From contig CAKTHQ010000073.1 of NCBI GenBank assembly GCA_934565415.1, positions 1-6,271 of the forward strand: a stretch of 6,271 bases of DNA. Direction: 5' to 3'. This stretch comes from an uncultured Oscillospiraceae bacterium. Lineage in GTDB: Bacteria > Bacillota > Clostridia > Oscillospirales > Oscillospiraceae. Every line of letters starts with the position of its first letter. Positions within the stretch are counted from its first letter, which is position 1. Positions 1 to 5,109 of the stretch are shown piece by piece. The translations under genes were made by a program, and so were the position numbers. Under the pieces are notes generated by a model. It saw only the letters and a list, made by a program, of their open reading frames with translations, had not been told where the DNA came from and ran no database searches.

Positions 1-72
1 GAACCCTCGATACCCTTTTGGGGTATACACGATTTCCAATCGTGCGCGCTCGGCCAGCTACGCGACTTCTCC
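1..72 (-). tRNA. tRNA-Ser (anticodon GGA), 3' end cut by window edge
   Basis: Serine tRNA read on the minus strand. The 5' end is at 72 (acceptor strand GGAGAAG). A D arm follows, then an anticodon stem CACGA/TCGTG enclosing a 7-base loop whose anticodon GGA is the complement of 35-37. The long variable arm (TACCC/GGGTA stem, about 8-24) is typical of class II tRNAs such as Ser. The window ends in the T loop after GAGGG-TTC, so the 3' half of the T arm, the acceptor 3' strand and the CCA are missing here. A consensus promoter lies 42 bases upstream. The acceptor and T-stem sequences pair perfectly with the tRNA 3' fragment at 6213-6233, which shows what the missing end should look like. Confidence 0.93.
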
Positions 73-113
73 ATGCGCTTGCTCGCTTCGTGCTGTTTCA
101 TGACAGCTTGAGT

Positions 114-142
114 ATTATACTATGGAAGAAAGGTTTTGTCAA
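114..142 (-). promoter_or_regulatory. Sigma-A promoter of tRNA-Ser
   Basis: On the minus strand a perfect -35 TTGACA (complement of 137-142) and a perfect -10 TATAAT (complement of 114-119) are separated by 17 bases. Transcription would start near 107, giving a leader of about 35 bases before the tRNA 5' end at 72. A full-consensus promoter fits a stable RNA gene. Confidence 0.9.
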
Positions 143-226
143 GGGATTTTTGAGATTTTCCGGAGAAAGCAGAGAAAGTTTACATTTGCCTGTGTATACC
201 GGCAGCCGCCTTTTTATTTTTATGTC

Positions 227-255
227 TTGACAAATCCCATCCCCTTGTTTATAAT
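227..255 (+). promoter_or_regulatory. Consensus sigma-A promoter upstream of the decayed HMA locus
   Basis: TTGACA at 227-232 and TATAAT at 250-255 with a 17-base spacer, a perfect consensus promoter. Transcription would start near 262, about 46 bases before the ATG at 308. It is divergent from the tRNA-Ser promoter. The gene it serves is now broken, so the promoter appears better preserved than its target. Confidence 0.88.
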
Positions 256-307
256 CAAAGCCTACTAAACAAGTATGCGTTTAAGAACAAATTTTGAACG
301 AGGCAAC

Positions 308-542
308 ATGACACAAAGAACGACCATTTATTTACAGGGCATGACCTGCCAGCTGTGCGCCAACCGGGTGGAAAAGTGCCTTTTGAGCCAGCCGGGGGTG
401 GAAACGGCCCGGGTGGATTTTGGCAGCCGGAAAGCGGAAGTGACCTACGACCCGGAAAAGGGCCTGCCGGAAGTATTCTGCGCCGCCATCGGGCAGACCG
501 CCCTTTGCCGTTGGCCTGATGAACGGTTTTATGCCCTGCGGC
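308..542 (+). pseudogene. Remnant of HMA-domain / DsbD-TauE-like membrane protein gene
   Basis: The ATG at 308 has GAGG at 300-303 as a weak ribosome site. The first 60 or so codons encode a heavy-metal-associated domain: residues 11-17 read GMTCQLC, the CxxC metal-binding loop, followed by a typical beta-alpha-beta pattern ending in TYDPEKGLPEVF. At about 490-500 the homology changes reading frame. Nucleotides 498-542, in frame with 519, encode a hydrophobic stretch containing LMNGFMPCG, which resembles the NG(F/L)MPCG helix of DsbD_2/TauE-SafE-type membrane proteins. HMA plus DsbD_2 is a known architecture in Clostridia, presumably for copper or thiol handling. At 540 the similarity ends and a different gene begins. 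The HMA frame stays open to a stop at 917-919 but encodes arginine- and glycine-rich out-of-frame sequence. I read this as a 5' fragment left by deletions. Translation of a free HMA domain cannot be excluded. Confidence 0.6.
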
Positions 543-1255
543 CTCATTGCGACCTTTGGCGTGCAAAAATACGGCGTGTTGCGTTCGGCTACCCAGGAGT
601 ATATCGACTGCGAGGCCGCCGCGCGGAAGCTGCAGGAAGGGTCCGATTTGCTGACTACCCAGGTCCGGCTGGCGGTATCCACCGGGGAGCAGCAGTATGT
701 GGATGCGTATTTCAAAGAGGCAAACGTGACCAAAAGCCGGGAGAAGGCGGTAGAGGAGCTGTCGGCCCTTTATGGGGACCCGGATGCGCTGCAGCCCCTG
801 CAGGATGCCCTGGATACCTCCGTAGCCCTGCAGCAGACGGAGTACCATGCCATGTGCCTGGTAGAGGAGGCGGCGGGTGTGCCGGAGGAAGCCTGGCCGG
901 AAGAGCTGAAGCAGATTGAGCTGACGGGCTACGAGAAGATTCTGTGTGCGTCCGCCACGGGCCTATGGAGCCCGTCGGGGGGGTGCGGGAGGTTCAGACC
1001 CTGGCCCGGACCTACAACAGCATCTACGAAGAAAATCGGGAGCGGGAAATGCTCATGAAGCGTCAGGCCGAGCACGACCCCCTGACGGGGCTTTTGAACC
1101 GGGGCCCCTTCGACCGGATTCTGAGCCTGTATCTCAAGGACAGGGCCGCCTTTACGGAGGGCACGGACGAAAACCTCTTTGAGCACGCAGACCGGGCCCT
1201 GTACGAAACCAAGGAGCGGGGCCGGAGCGGCTGCACCGTATATGCCGGACAGTAG
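543..1255 (+). pseudogene. Remnant of a membrane GGDEF (diguanylate cyclase) protein, catalytic core lost
   Basis: From 543, in frame with 519, the sequence LIATFGVQKYGVLRSATQEY begins what looks like the end of an N-terminal membrane helix and an extracytoplasmic helical sensor. It continues to about 955 (EEAAGVPEEAWPEELKQIEL). The frame then shifts: from about 960, in frame with 944, come EVQTLARTYNSIYEEN, a linker helix, and DPLTGLLNR at 1076-1102, the start motif of a GGDEF domain. At about 1142 the text jumps directly to the domain's last helix (HADRALYETKERG, 1184-1222) and stops at 1253-1255. Missing are the second membrane helix with the linker before the cyclase domain, and the middle of the cyclase domain including the GGDEF signature. 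It therefore cannot make c-di-GMP. Family assignment rests on recognisable motifs; the junctions are inferred. Confidence 0.62.
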
Positions 1256-1327
1256 TCCCGGAGAAATCCGTCCTTCGGACGGGGGAAATATCGCCTGCGC
1301 GGTAAGAAATATGTTTCAGGCATAAGA

Positions 1328-1390
1328 ATGCTCCCTATCGTGTAGTCTCGCATTTTTCGAGTTTCTACGCTATGGGGAGCATATTATTTT
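1328..1390 (+). terminator. Long hairpin between convergent genes, probable terminator
   Basis: Starting at ATGCTCCC (1328-1335) and ending at GGGGAGCAT (1374-1382), the two arms pair over 18 positions with a single mismatch and two G-U pairs. A small internal loop and an inner CTCG/CGAG stem follow, closed by the loop CATTTTT. The + strand continues with the T-rich run ATTATTTT (1383-1390), so it can end transcripts of the decayed locus. On the minus strand it follows the coaBC stop by 35 bases and has only a weak U run. The stem is unusually long for a simple terminator. Confidence 0.6.
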
Positions 1391-1416
1391 GCAGCAGCCT
1401 CTCTGGCTATGTCGGG

Positions 1417-2616
1417 TTATTCCCGGGCTGCCAGGATGGCATCCAGCAGCTTCTGCGCCACCCGGTCTTTTCCCATCAGCGGCAGCTCGTTGGTACTTTC
1501 CGGGGTGATGACGGTTACCACATTGGTATCCACCCCAAAGCCTGCCCCCTGGGTTTTCAGATTGTTGGCGACGATCATATCCAGGTGCTTTTTTTGCAGC
1601 TTCCTCTGGGAGTTTTCCAGCATATCCCGGGTCTCCATGGAGAAGCCGCAGACGAAAAGCCCGGGGTGGCGGTTCTGGCTGACCCAGGTAAGAATCTCCG
1701 GGGTCCGCTCCAGGGGGATGGACATATCTCCCTCTTTTTTCTTGATTTTGTCCTCGGCTACCGTGGCGGGGCGATAGTCCGCTACCGCAGCGGACATAAT
1801 AAGGATGTCCGTCTCCGGCAGGGCCTTTTGCACCGCCTCAAACATATCCTGGGCGGTGGTGACGGGAACCATTTTGGCCCCATCTACGGGCTTTAAGCTG
1901 ACGGGGCCGGAAATGAGGGTGACCTCCGCCCCCCGCAGGACGGCTTCCCGGGCAATGGCGTAGCCCATCTTGCCGGTGGAGTGGTTGGTAAGGTAACGCA
2001 CCGGGTCCAGGCTCTCCTGGGTGGGGCCGGCGGTGACGGTAACGTGTTTGCCCAAAAGGTCCTTTTCCCGGGCAACGGTTCTGCAAACGGCCTCTACCAG
2101 GGTTTCCGGCTCCGGCAGCTTGCCGCTGCCCACATCCTGGCAGGCAAGGAGCCCTACGGCGGGGTCGATGACGGTAAAGCCGTACCGGCGGAGAGCGGCC
2201 AGGTTATCCTGGGTGGCCGGGTTTTCCAGCATACCGGTATTCATGGCCGGGGCGATGAGTTTGGGGCACCGGGCGGCCAGGACCGTGGTGGTGAGCATAT
2301 CGTCGGCCAGCCCATGGGCAAGCTTCGCAATCACATTGGCGGTGGCCGGGGCAATGAGGATTACATCGGCGGCTTTGGCTAAACTCACATGGGCCACATC
2401 ATACTGAAAATCCCGGGCGAAGGTATCTACCACGCAGCGGTTGTTGGTCAGGGTTTCAAAGGTCAATGGGGTAATAAATTTGGTGGCATTTTCCGTCATA
2501 ATCACATGGGTGTTGGCCCCCATTTTCCGCAGGGCGCTTGCCACATTGGCCATTTTATAGGCGGCGATGCCTCCGGTAATGCCCAGAAGCACGGTTTTTC
2601 CTTGTAAATTCTCCAT
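1417..2616 (-). CDS. coaBC: Bifunctional phosphopantothenoylcysteine synthetase/decarboxylase
   Basis: This 399-residue cytosolic enzyme performs two steps of coenzyme A synthesis. The CoaB half joins 4'-phosphopantothenate to cysteine using a nucleotide triphosphate, and the FMN-dependent CoaC half decarboxylates the product to 4'-phosphopantetheine. In the CoaC domain (about 1-185) I see the flavin-binding start GITGGIAAYK (12-21), the catalytic His76 in VAHVSLAKAADV, the PAMN motif (123-126), and Cys159 in the substrate clamp ACQDVGSGKLPEPE. In the CoaB domain (about 190-399) I see VTAGPTQESLDPVRYLTNHS (193-212) with the conserved Asn211, GKMGYAIA, AAVADYRPA (276-284) and the lysine-rich KIKKK (290-294). 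Length and order match the family. The start is set by AAAGGA about seven bases before the ATG (complement of 2614-2616). It is divergent from coaX, and its leader is short. Confidence 0.97.
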   Translation of the reverse strand: MENLQGKTVLLGITGGIAAYKMANVASALRKMGANTHVIMTENATKFITPLTFETLTNNRCVVDTFARDFQYDVAHVSLAKAADVILIAPATANVIAKLAHGLADDMLTTTVLAARCPKLIAPAMNTGMLENPATQDNLAALRRYGFTVIDPAVGLLACQDVGSGKLPEPETLVEAVCRTVAREKDLLGKHVTVTAGPTQESLDPVRYLTNHSTGKMGYAIAREAVLRGAEVTLISGPVSLKPVDGAKMVPVTTAQDMFEAVQKALPETDILIMSAAVADYRPATVAEDKIKKKEGDMSIPLERTPEILTWVSQNRHPGLFVCGFSMETRDMLENSQRKLQKKHLDMIVANNLKTQGAGFGVDTNVVTVITPESTNELPLMGKDRVAQKLLDAILAARE

Positions 2617-2648
2617 ATGGGGTTCCTTTCTCGGTTCCGTTTTTTTAA

Positions 2649-2677
2649 AGTATACCGCATGGGGGCGACTTTTGCAA
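2649..2677 (-). promoter_or_regulatory. Promoter of coaBC
   Basis: On the minus strand -35 TTGCAA (complement of 2672-2677) and -10 TATACT (complement of 2649-2654) are 17 bases apart. Transcription would start near 2642, leaving a leader of only about 26 bases before the coaBC ATG, too short for a riboswitch. Its -35 box is 27 bases from the divergent coaX -35 box. Confidence 0.78.
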
Positions 2678-2704
2678 GAATCCGAAAAAATTTCGCCAAA
2701 ACAA

Positions 2705-2733
2705 TTGCCAAGGGGCGTTCAAGCCGCTATAAT
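2705..2733 (+). promoter_or_regulatory. Promoter of coaX
   Basis: TTGCCA at 2705-2710 and a perfect TATAAT at 2728-2733 with a 17-base spacer. The expected start near 2740 is immediately before the bulged-A hairpin at 2741-2766, so that hairpin would form at the very 5' end of the transcript. Confidence 0.85.
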
Positions 2734-2740
2734 AAGGCCA

Positions 2741-2766
2741 GCCACCTACGTTTTTACGAGGTGAGC
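2741..2766 (+). promoter_or_regulatory. pan-motif-like RNA hairpin in the coaX leader
   Basis: Structure read from sequence: GC (2741-2742) pairs with GC (2765-2766). Then comes an unpaired A2764 on the 3' side, then CACCT (2743-2747) pairs with AGGTG (2759-2763). An unpaired A2748 follows on the 5' side, then CG pairs with CG around the loop TTTTTA (2751-2756). The layout of two bulged adenosines separated by exactly five base pairs is the same as in the two hairpins before the downstream transporter gene. It matches what I recall of the published pan RNA motif of pantothenate gene leaders. The stem sequence differs from the other two copies while the layout is kept. It ends 12 bases before the GAGGA ribosome site of coaX. 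Confidence 0.68.
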
Positions 2767-2790
2767 CTTCCAAAAATTGAGGAAACGAAT

Positions 2791-3570
2791 ATGATATTGG
2801 TCGTTGATATTGGCAATACGACCGTGTCCTTCGGCGGCGTGGAGATCTCGCACCCCAACGCCTACCGGGTACGGTTTAAAACCAAGCTGGATACCAACCG
2901 GAACTGGGATGCGGCGGACTATACCGTCCATCTTATCAAACGCCTGAAAAGCCTTGGCTGGGAGATGCAGGAATTCTCCGGCGTGGTGATTTCCAGCGTG
3001 GTCCCCCGGGTCCTGGAGGTGGTGGCGGAGAGCTGCTACTCCATCTTTGGGATGGCACCCTTGGTCATCACCAAGGACAGCCGCCTGGGGCTGACCGTGG
3101 ATTTGCCCCACCCGGAAAAGGTGGGCCGGGACCGGCTGGTGGACAGCGCCTGGGCTGCCTGCCAGTATAAAATGCCCCTGGTAACGGTAGACCTGGGTAC
3201 GGCGACCACCTTTAATGTAATAAAGCAGGGCGGCGTCTTTGTTGGCGGCGTCATCTGCCCCGGCATGGAAACCGGCCTGCGGGCCCTGTCCGGCCACACC
3301 GCCCAGCTGCCCCAGATTTCCCTGGAGGACCCGGGCCATGTGGTGGGCAAGGACACGGAAGAATGTATGCGCTCCGGCGCCGTATACGGGGCCGCCGCAC
3401 TGGTAGACGGCATTACCCGTTCCATCGAAGAAGAACTGGGGGAGCAGGTGTCCCTCGTCATCACCGGCGGCGGGGCCCAGTATATTGACCGTCTGGTCCG
3501 GCACGAACACAGCTACGACCCGGACATGATTTTAAAGGGCCTGGCGTATTTATATACGCTGAATGCGTAA
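2791..3570 (+). CDS. coaX: Type III pantothenate kinase
   Basis: CoaX phosphorylates pantothenate to 4'-phosphopantothenate, the first committed step of CoA synthesis. Type III enzymes belong to the ASKHA fold, use a monovalent cation and are not inhibited by CoA. The 259-residue protein has the N-terminal phosphate-binding strand VVDIGNTT (4-11, Asp6), the GRDR motif at 112-115 with the catalytic Asp114, the second phosphate motif VDLGTATT (133-140), GGVICPGM (152-159), and the adenosine-side glycine loop ITGGGAQYIDRL (224-235). The start at 2791 is chosen because DIGNTT must lie at the N terminus and GAGGA (2779-2783) sits eight bases before it. The frame is open further upstream to 2617 but runs through the promoter and leader hairpin. 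The product feeds CoaBC, encoded divergently. No terminator is visible before the next gene. Confidence 0.96.
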   Translation: MILVVDIGNTTVSFGGVEISHPNAYRVRFKTKLDTNRNWDAADYTVHLIKRLKSLGWEMQEFSGVVISSVVPRVLEVVAESCYSIFGMAPLVITKDSRLGLTVDLPHPEKVGRDRLVDSAWAACQYKMPLVTVDLGTATTFNVIKQGGVFVGGVICPGMETGLRALSGHTAQLPQISLEDPGHVVGKDTEECMRSGAVYGAAALVDGITRSIEEELGEQVSLVITGGGAQYIDRLVRHEHSYDPDMILKGLAYLYTLNA

Positions 3571-3577
3571 TTCCCTC

Positions 3578-3605
3578 TTGCAATTCTCCCAAAAGGGCGT
3601 ATAAT
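3578..3605 (+). promoter_or_regulatory. Promoter of the ECF transporter gene (panT)
   Basis: TTGCAA at 3578-3583 and TATAAT at 3600-3605, spacer 16 bases, starting only seven bases after the coaX stop. Transcription from about 3612 gives a leader of about 139 bases that holds two tandem pan-like hairpins. Read-through from coaX also seems possible, since no terminator intervenes. Confidence 0.78.
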
Positions 3606-3639
3606 AGCCTTGTTTGTGCGGACGCTAAGGCAGACCCCC

Positions 3640-3669
3640 GCGCTGTATTCGCAAACCCGAAACGGCAGC
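3640..3669 (+). promoter_or_regulatory. pan-motif-like RNA hairpin, tandem copy 1
   Basis: GC (3640-3641) pairs with GC (3668-3669). A3667 is bulged on the 3' side. GCTGT (3642-3646) pairs with ACGGC (3662-3666) including one G-U pair. A3647 is bulged on the 5' side. TTCG (3648-3651) pairs with CGAA (3658-3661) around a six-base loop. CC/GG flanks (3638-3639 with 3670-3671) extend the stem. This is the first of two copies in the transporter leader. Its lower half is identical to copy 2 and its apical stem differs but still pairs. The pan motif is known for bulged adenosines and tandem occurrence in pantothenate gene leaders. Confidence 0.72.
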
Positions 3670-3708
3670 GGTTCCGGCATTCTTGGCGTTTGGCAGACAA
3701 ATAAAAAT

Positions 3709-3736
3709 GCGCTGTATCCCCTGGGGGAACGGCAGC
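3709..3736 (+). promoter_or_regulatory. pan-motif-like RNA hairpin, tandem copy 2, abutting the RBS
   Basis: GC (3709-3710) pairs with GC (3735-3736). A3734 is bulged. GCTGT (3711-3715) pairs with ACGGC (3729-3733). A3716 is bulged on the other strand. TCCC (3717-3720) pairs with GGGA (3725-3728) around the loop CTGG. Compared with copy 1, all three apical G-C or T-A pairs beyond the first are replaced by different complementary pairs, so the stem is conserved while its sequence is not. The hairpin ends one base before the AGGAGG ribosome site (3738-3743), which suggests control of translation initiation. Confidence 0.74.
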
Positions 3737-3750
3737 AGGAGGAATTGAAT

Positions 3751-4362
3751 ATGAAAACCACTTCGCAAAAAGTCGCCAAGCTGACAAAGCTTGCCCTGCT
3801 TCTGGCAATTGAGCTTGCCATGCGGGCCATTGGCCTGGGTGCGGTGCCGGTAGGGCCGCTGTACATGAGCTTTCTGACGCTCCCCATTGCCGTCGGGGCC
3901 ATGCTCTGCGGGCCGGTGGAGGGGATGGTCCTGGCCGGTGTATTTGGTCTGCTCAGCCTGTACGATGCCATGTCCGGCCGCTCGCTTATGACCGGCACCT
4001 TCTTTGGCATCAGCCCCGTGCATACCGTGATCCTGTGCGTGGGAATGCGGTTACTCATGGGCCTGTGCGACGGCTATGTGTATAAGCTCTGCCGGAAGCT
4101 GGACCCCAAGGGTACCTGGAGCTACTTTGTAGGGGCAGTGGCCGCACCGCTGCTGAACACCCTGTTCTTTATGGGCTACATTGTGCTGGTGTTCTACCGC
4201 ACCGATTATGTCCAGGGCCTGGTGACCAAGCTTGGCGCCGGGAACCCCCTGATGTTTGTGGTGCTGCTGGTGGGCATCCAGGGCCTGGCCGAGGCCGCCG
4301 CCTGCGGCATCTTAGGCGGCATCCTGGGAAAAACCCTGGATACGGTTTTGAAAAAAGGATAA
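3751..4362 (+). CDS. panT: ECF transporter S component, probably pantothenate-specific
   Basis: This 203-residue, very hydrophobic protein looks like an S component, the membrane substrate-binding subunit of energy-coupling factor vitamin importers. S components work with a shared EcfA/A'/T module that is not encoded here. About six membrane segments are visible (roughly 12-33, 37-52, 55-71, 88-110, 123-150, 167-195). The region VGPLYMSFLTLPIAVGAMLC followed by GPVEGMVLAGVFGLLSLYDA is typical of the family, and basic residues close the C terminus (LKKG). The start is fixed by a perfect AGGAGG (3738-3743) seven bases before the ATG. The family is clear from sequence. Pantothenate as substrate is inferred from its place after coaX and from the pan-like hairpins in its leader, and the gene symbol carries the same uncertainty. 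Another vitamin or precursor remains possible. The frame is open upstream to 3610, but that part covers the leader hairpins. Confidence 0.82.
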   Translation: MKTTSQKVAKLTKLALLLAIELAMRAIGLGAVPVGPLYMSFLTLPIAVGAMLCGPVEGMVLAGVFGLLSLYDAMSGRSLMTGTFFGISPVHTVILCVGMRLLMGLCDGYVYKLCRKLDPKGTWSYFVGAVAAPLLNTLFFMGYIVLVFYRTDYVQGLVTKLGAGNPLMFVVLLVGIQGLAEAAACGILGGILGKTLDTVLKKG

Positions 4363-4402
4363 ATTTTTCCCCTCTCCGAAAAAAACGGAGAGGGGAAATT
4401 TT
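4361..4402. terminator. Terminator hairpin between convergent panT and hicB
   Basis: A perfect 13-base-pair stem, TTTCCCCTCTCCG (4366-4378) with CGGAGAGGGGAAA (4386-4398), encloses a seven-A loop. It is followed on the + strand by TTTT (4399-4402). It begins within two bases of the panT stop and touches the hicB stop, so it probably serves both convergent genes, although the U run on the minus side is poor. Confidence 0.85.
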
Positions 4403-4808
4403 AGTTCAGCCCGATTTGTGTTTTGAGTGCCTCCTGCAAAACCTGGGAAAAATTGATGTTCCGCTCCAAGGCTGCGGCATTCAGCCAGGCGGGGAGGGTA
4501 ACGGTGCGGTTTACGGAACGATTGTTCTGTGCCATGCGGATGGAGGGCATATATACATCCACCAGTACAACCCGCTCGTTATTTTCCAGGGGTAGGTTAT
4601 TCAAGGCGGTGGGTGCCGGAATGGGCGCATTGTCTTCCTCCAGGCCGAACATTACGCAACCAAGCAGTTCACGGGCGCTGAGCAGGGCATCATCGTCGTT
4701 GATTCCGCTGGTGGCCGCATCCAGGTCGGGAAACACAACAGAAATCTCTTCCCCATCGTCATAGCTGAAAATTGCGGGATAAAAATACCGCTCTGCTTTT
4801 TTAGACAT
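4401..4808 (-). CDS. hicB: HicB-family antitoxin
   Basis: This 135-residue protein resembles HicB antitoxins, which bind and block the HicA ribonuclease and repress the hicAB promoter. The N-terminal part (about 8-70: YFYPAIFSYDDGEEISVVFP, DLDAATSGINDDDALLSARE) fits the partial RNase-H-like HicB domain that docks on the toxin. The C-terminal part (about 97-135: RSVNRTVTLPAWLNAAALER and SQVLQEALKTQI) fits a ribbon-helix-helix DNA-binding domain. The start is set by GGAGGT (complement of 4815-4820) six bases before the ATG at 4806-4808. An in-frame GTG at 4848-4850 overlapping the hicA stop is a weaker alternative. It follows hicA after 38 bases, in the same operon. Confidence 0.88.
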   Translation of the reverse strand: MSKKAERYFYPAIFSYDDGEEISVVFPDLDAATSGINDDDALLSARELLGCVMFGLEEDNAPIPAPTALNNLPLENNERVVLVDVYMPSIRMAQNNRSVNRTVTLPAWLNAAALERNINFSQVLQEALKTQIGLN

Positions 4809-4846
4809 GAAAACACCTCCAAAGGGGATTGTCAGGAGGGAATGGG

Positions 4847-5044
4847 TCACCGAAACCGGAGACCCGACTGCCGTTCAATGCTGTCGAGAGTTTTACGGGG
4901 GATGTCTTTGTCCGGATGCTTCACGGTAACACGGCCCGGTTTCACGGGGTGCTTATACTGGTGATGGCTTCCCACAACGTTGACTTCGTACCACCCGTCT
5001 TCCTCAAGAGCCTTGATGACTTCTCTTGACGAGTAGCTTTTCAT
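4847..5044 (-). CDS. hicA: HicA-family mRNA interferase toxin
   Basis: This 65-residue protein has the double-stranded-RNA-binding-like fold pattern of HicA toxins, which stop growth by cleaving mRNA when the antitoxin is lost. MKSYSSREVIKALEEDGWYE gives the first helix. GSHHQYKHP (25-33) carries the catalytic histidine motif (GSH, His27). VTVKHPDKDIPRKTLDSIER gives the remaining strands and the last helix. The length is normal for the family. The start is fixed by AGGAGGG (complement of 5054-5060) nine bases before the ATG at 5042-5044. The frame is open further upstream but would run through the promoter. Order is toxin first, as usual for hicAB. Confidence 0.92.
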   Translation of the reverse strand: MKSYSSREVIKALEEDGWYEVNVVGSHHQYKHPVKPGRVTVKHPDKDIPRKTLDSIERQSGLRFR

Positions 5045-5059
5045 GCAAGTGTTCCCTCC

Positions 5060-5098
5060 TGACAAAACCACTATAACACATATAATAATATTTGTCAA
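5060..5098 (-). promoter_or_regulatory. hicAB promoter with inverted-repeat operator candidate
   Basis: On the minus strand a perfect -35 TTGACA (complement of 5093-5098) and -10 TATAGT (complement of 5070-5075) are spaced by 17 bases. An inverted repeat, TGACAAA at 5060-5066 and TTTGTCA at 5091-5097, brackets the promoter core. One arm overlaps the -35 box, the other the likely start site. This arrangement fits autorepression by the HicB ribbon-helix-helix domain, which is inference. The -35 box is only 11 bases past the metA stop, and no terminator separates metA from hicA. Confidence 0.8.
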
Positions 5099-5109
5099 CA
5101 GGGCCGGAT

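Noticed and set aside
18..230. Open frame of 70 codons on the + strand
   Set aside because: It overlaps the tRNA-Ser and both promoters, has no ribosome site and no recognisable protein features.
1268..1282. CCGTCC-TTC-GGACGG hairpin after the decayed locus as a terminator
   Set aside because: Only six pairs and no U run on the + strand; the longer hairpin at 1328-1382 is the better candidate.
1372..1896. Long + strand frames opposite coaBC
   Set aside because: Antisense shadows of a conserved gene; composition reflects high GC codon use in coaBC.
2617..2790. N-terminal extension of CoaX from an upstream ATG
   Set aside because: It would run through the promoter and the leader hairpin, and would bury the N-terminal DIGNTT motif behind 58 unrelated residues.
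2746..3510. 254-codon minus-strand frame opposite coaX
   Set aside because: Shadow of coaX; no family features or ribosome site.
3610..3750. N-terminal extension of the ECF S component
   Set aside because: The region is the structured leader; a perfect AGGAGG marks the start at 3751.
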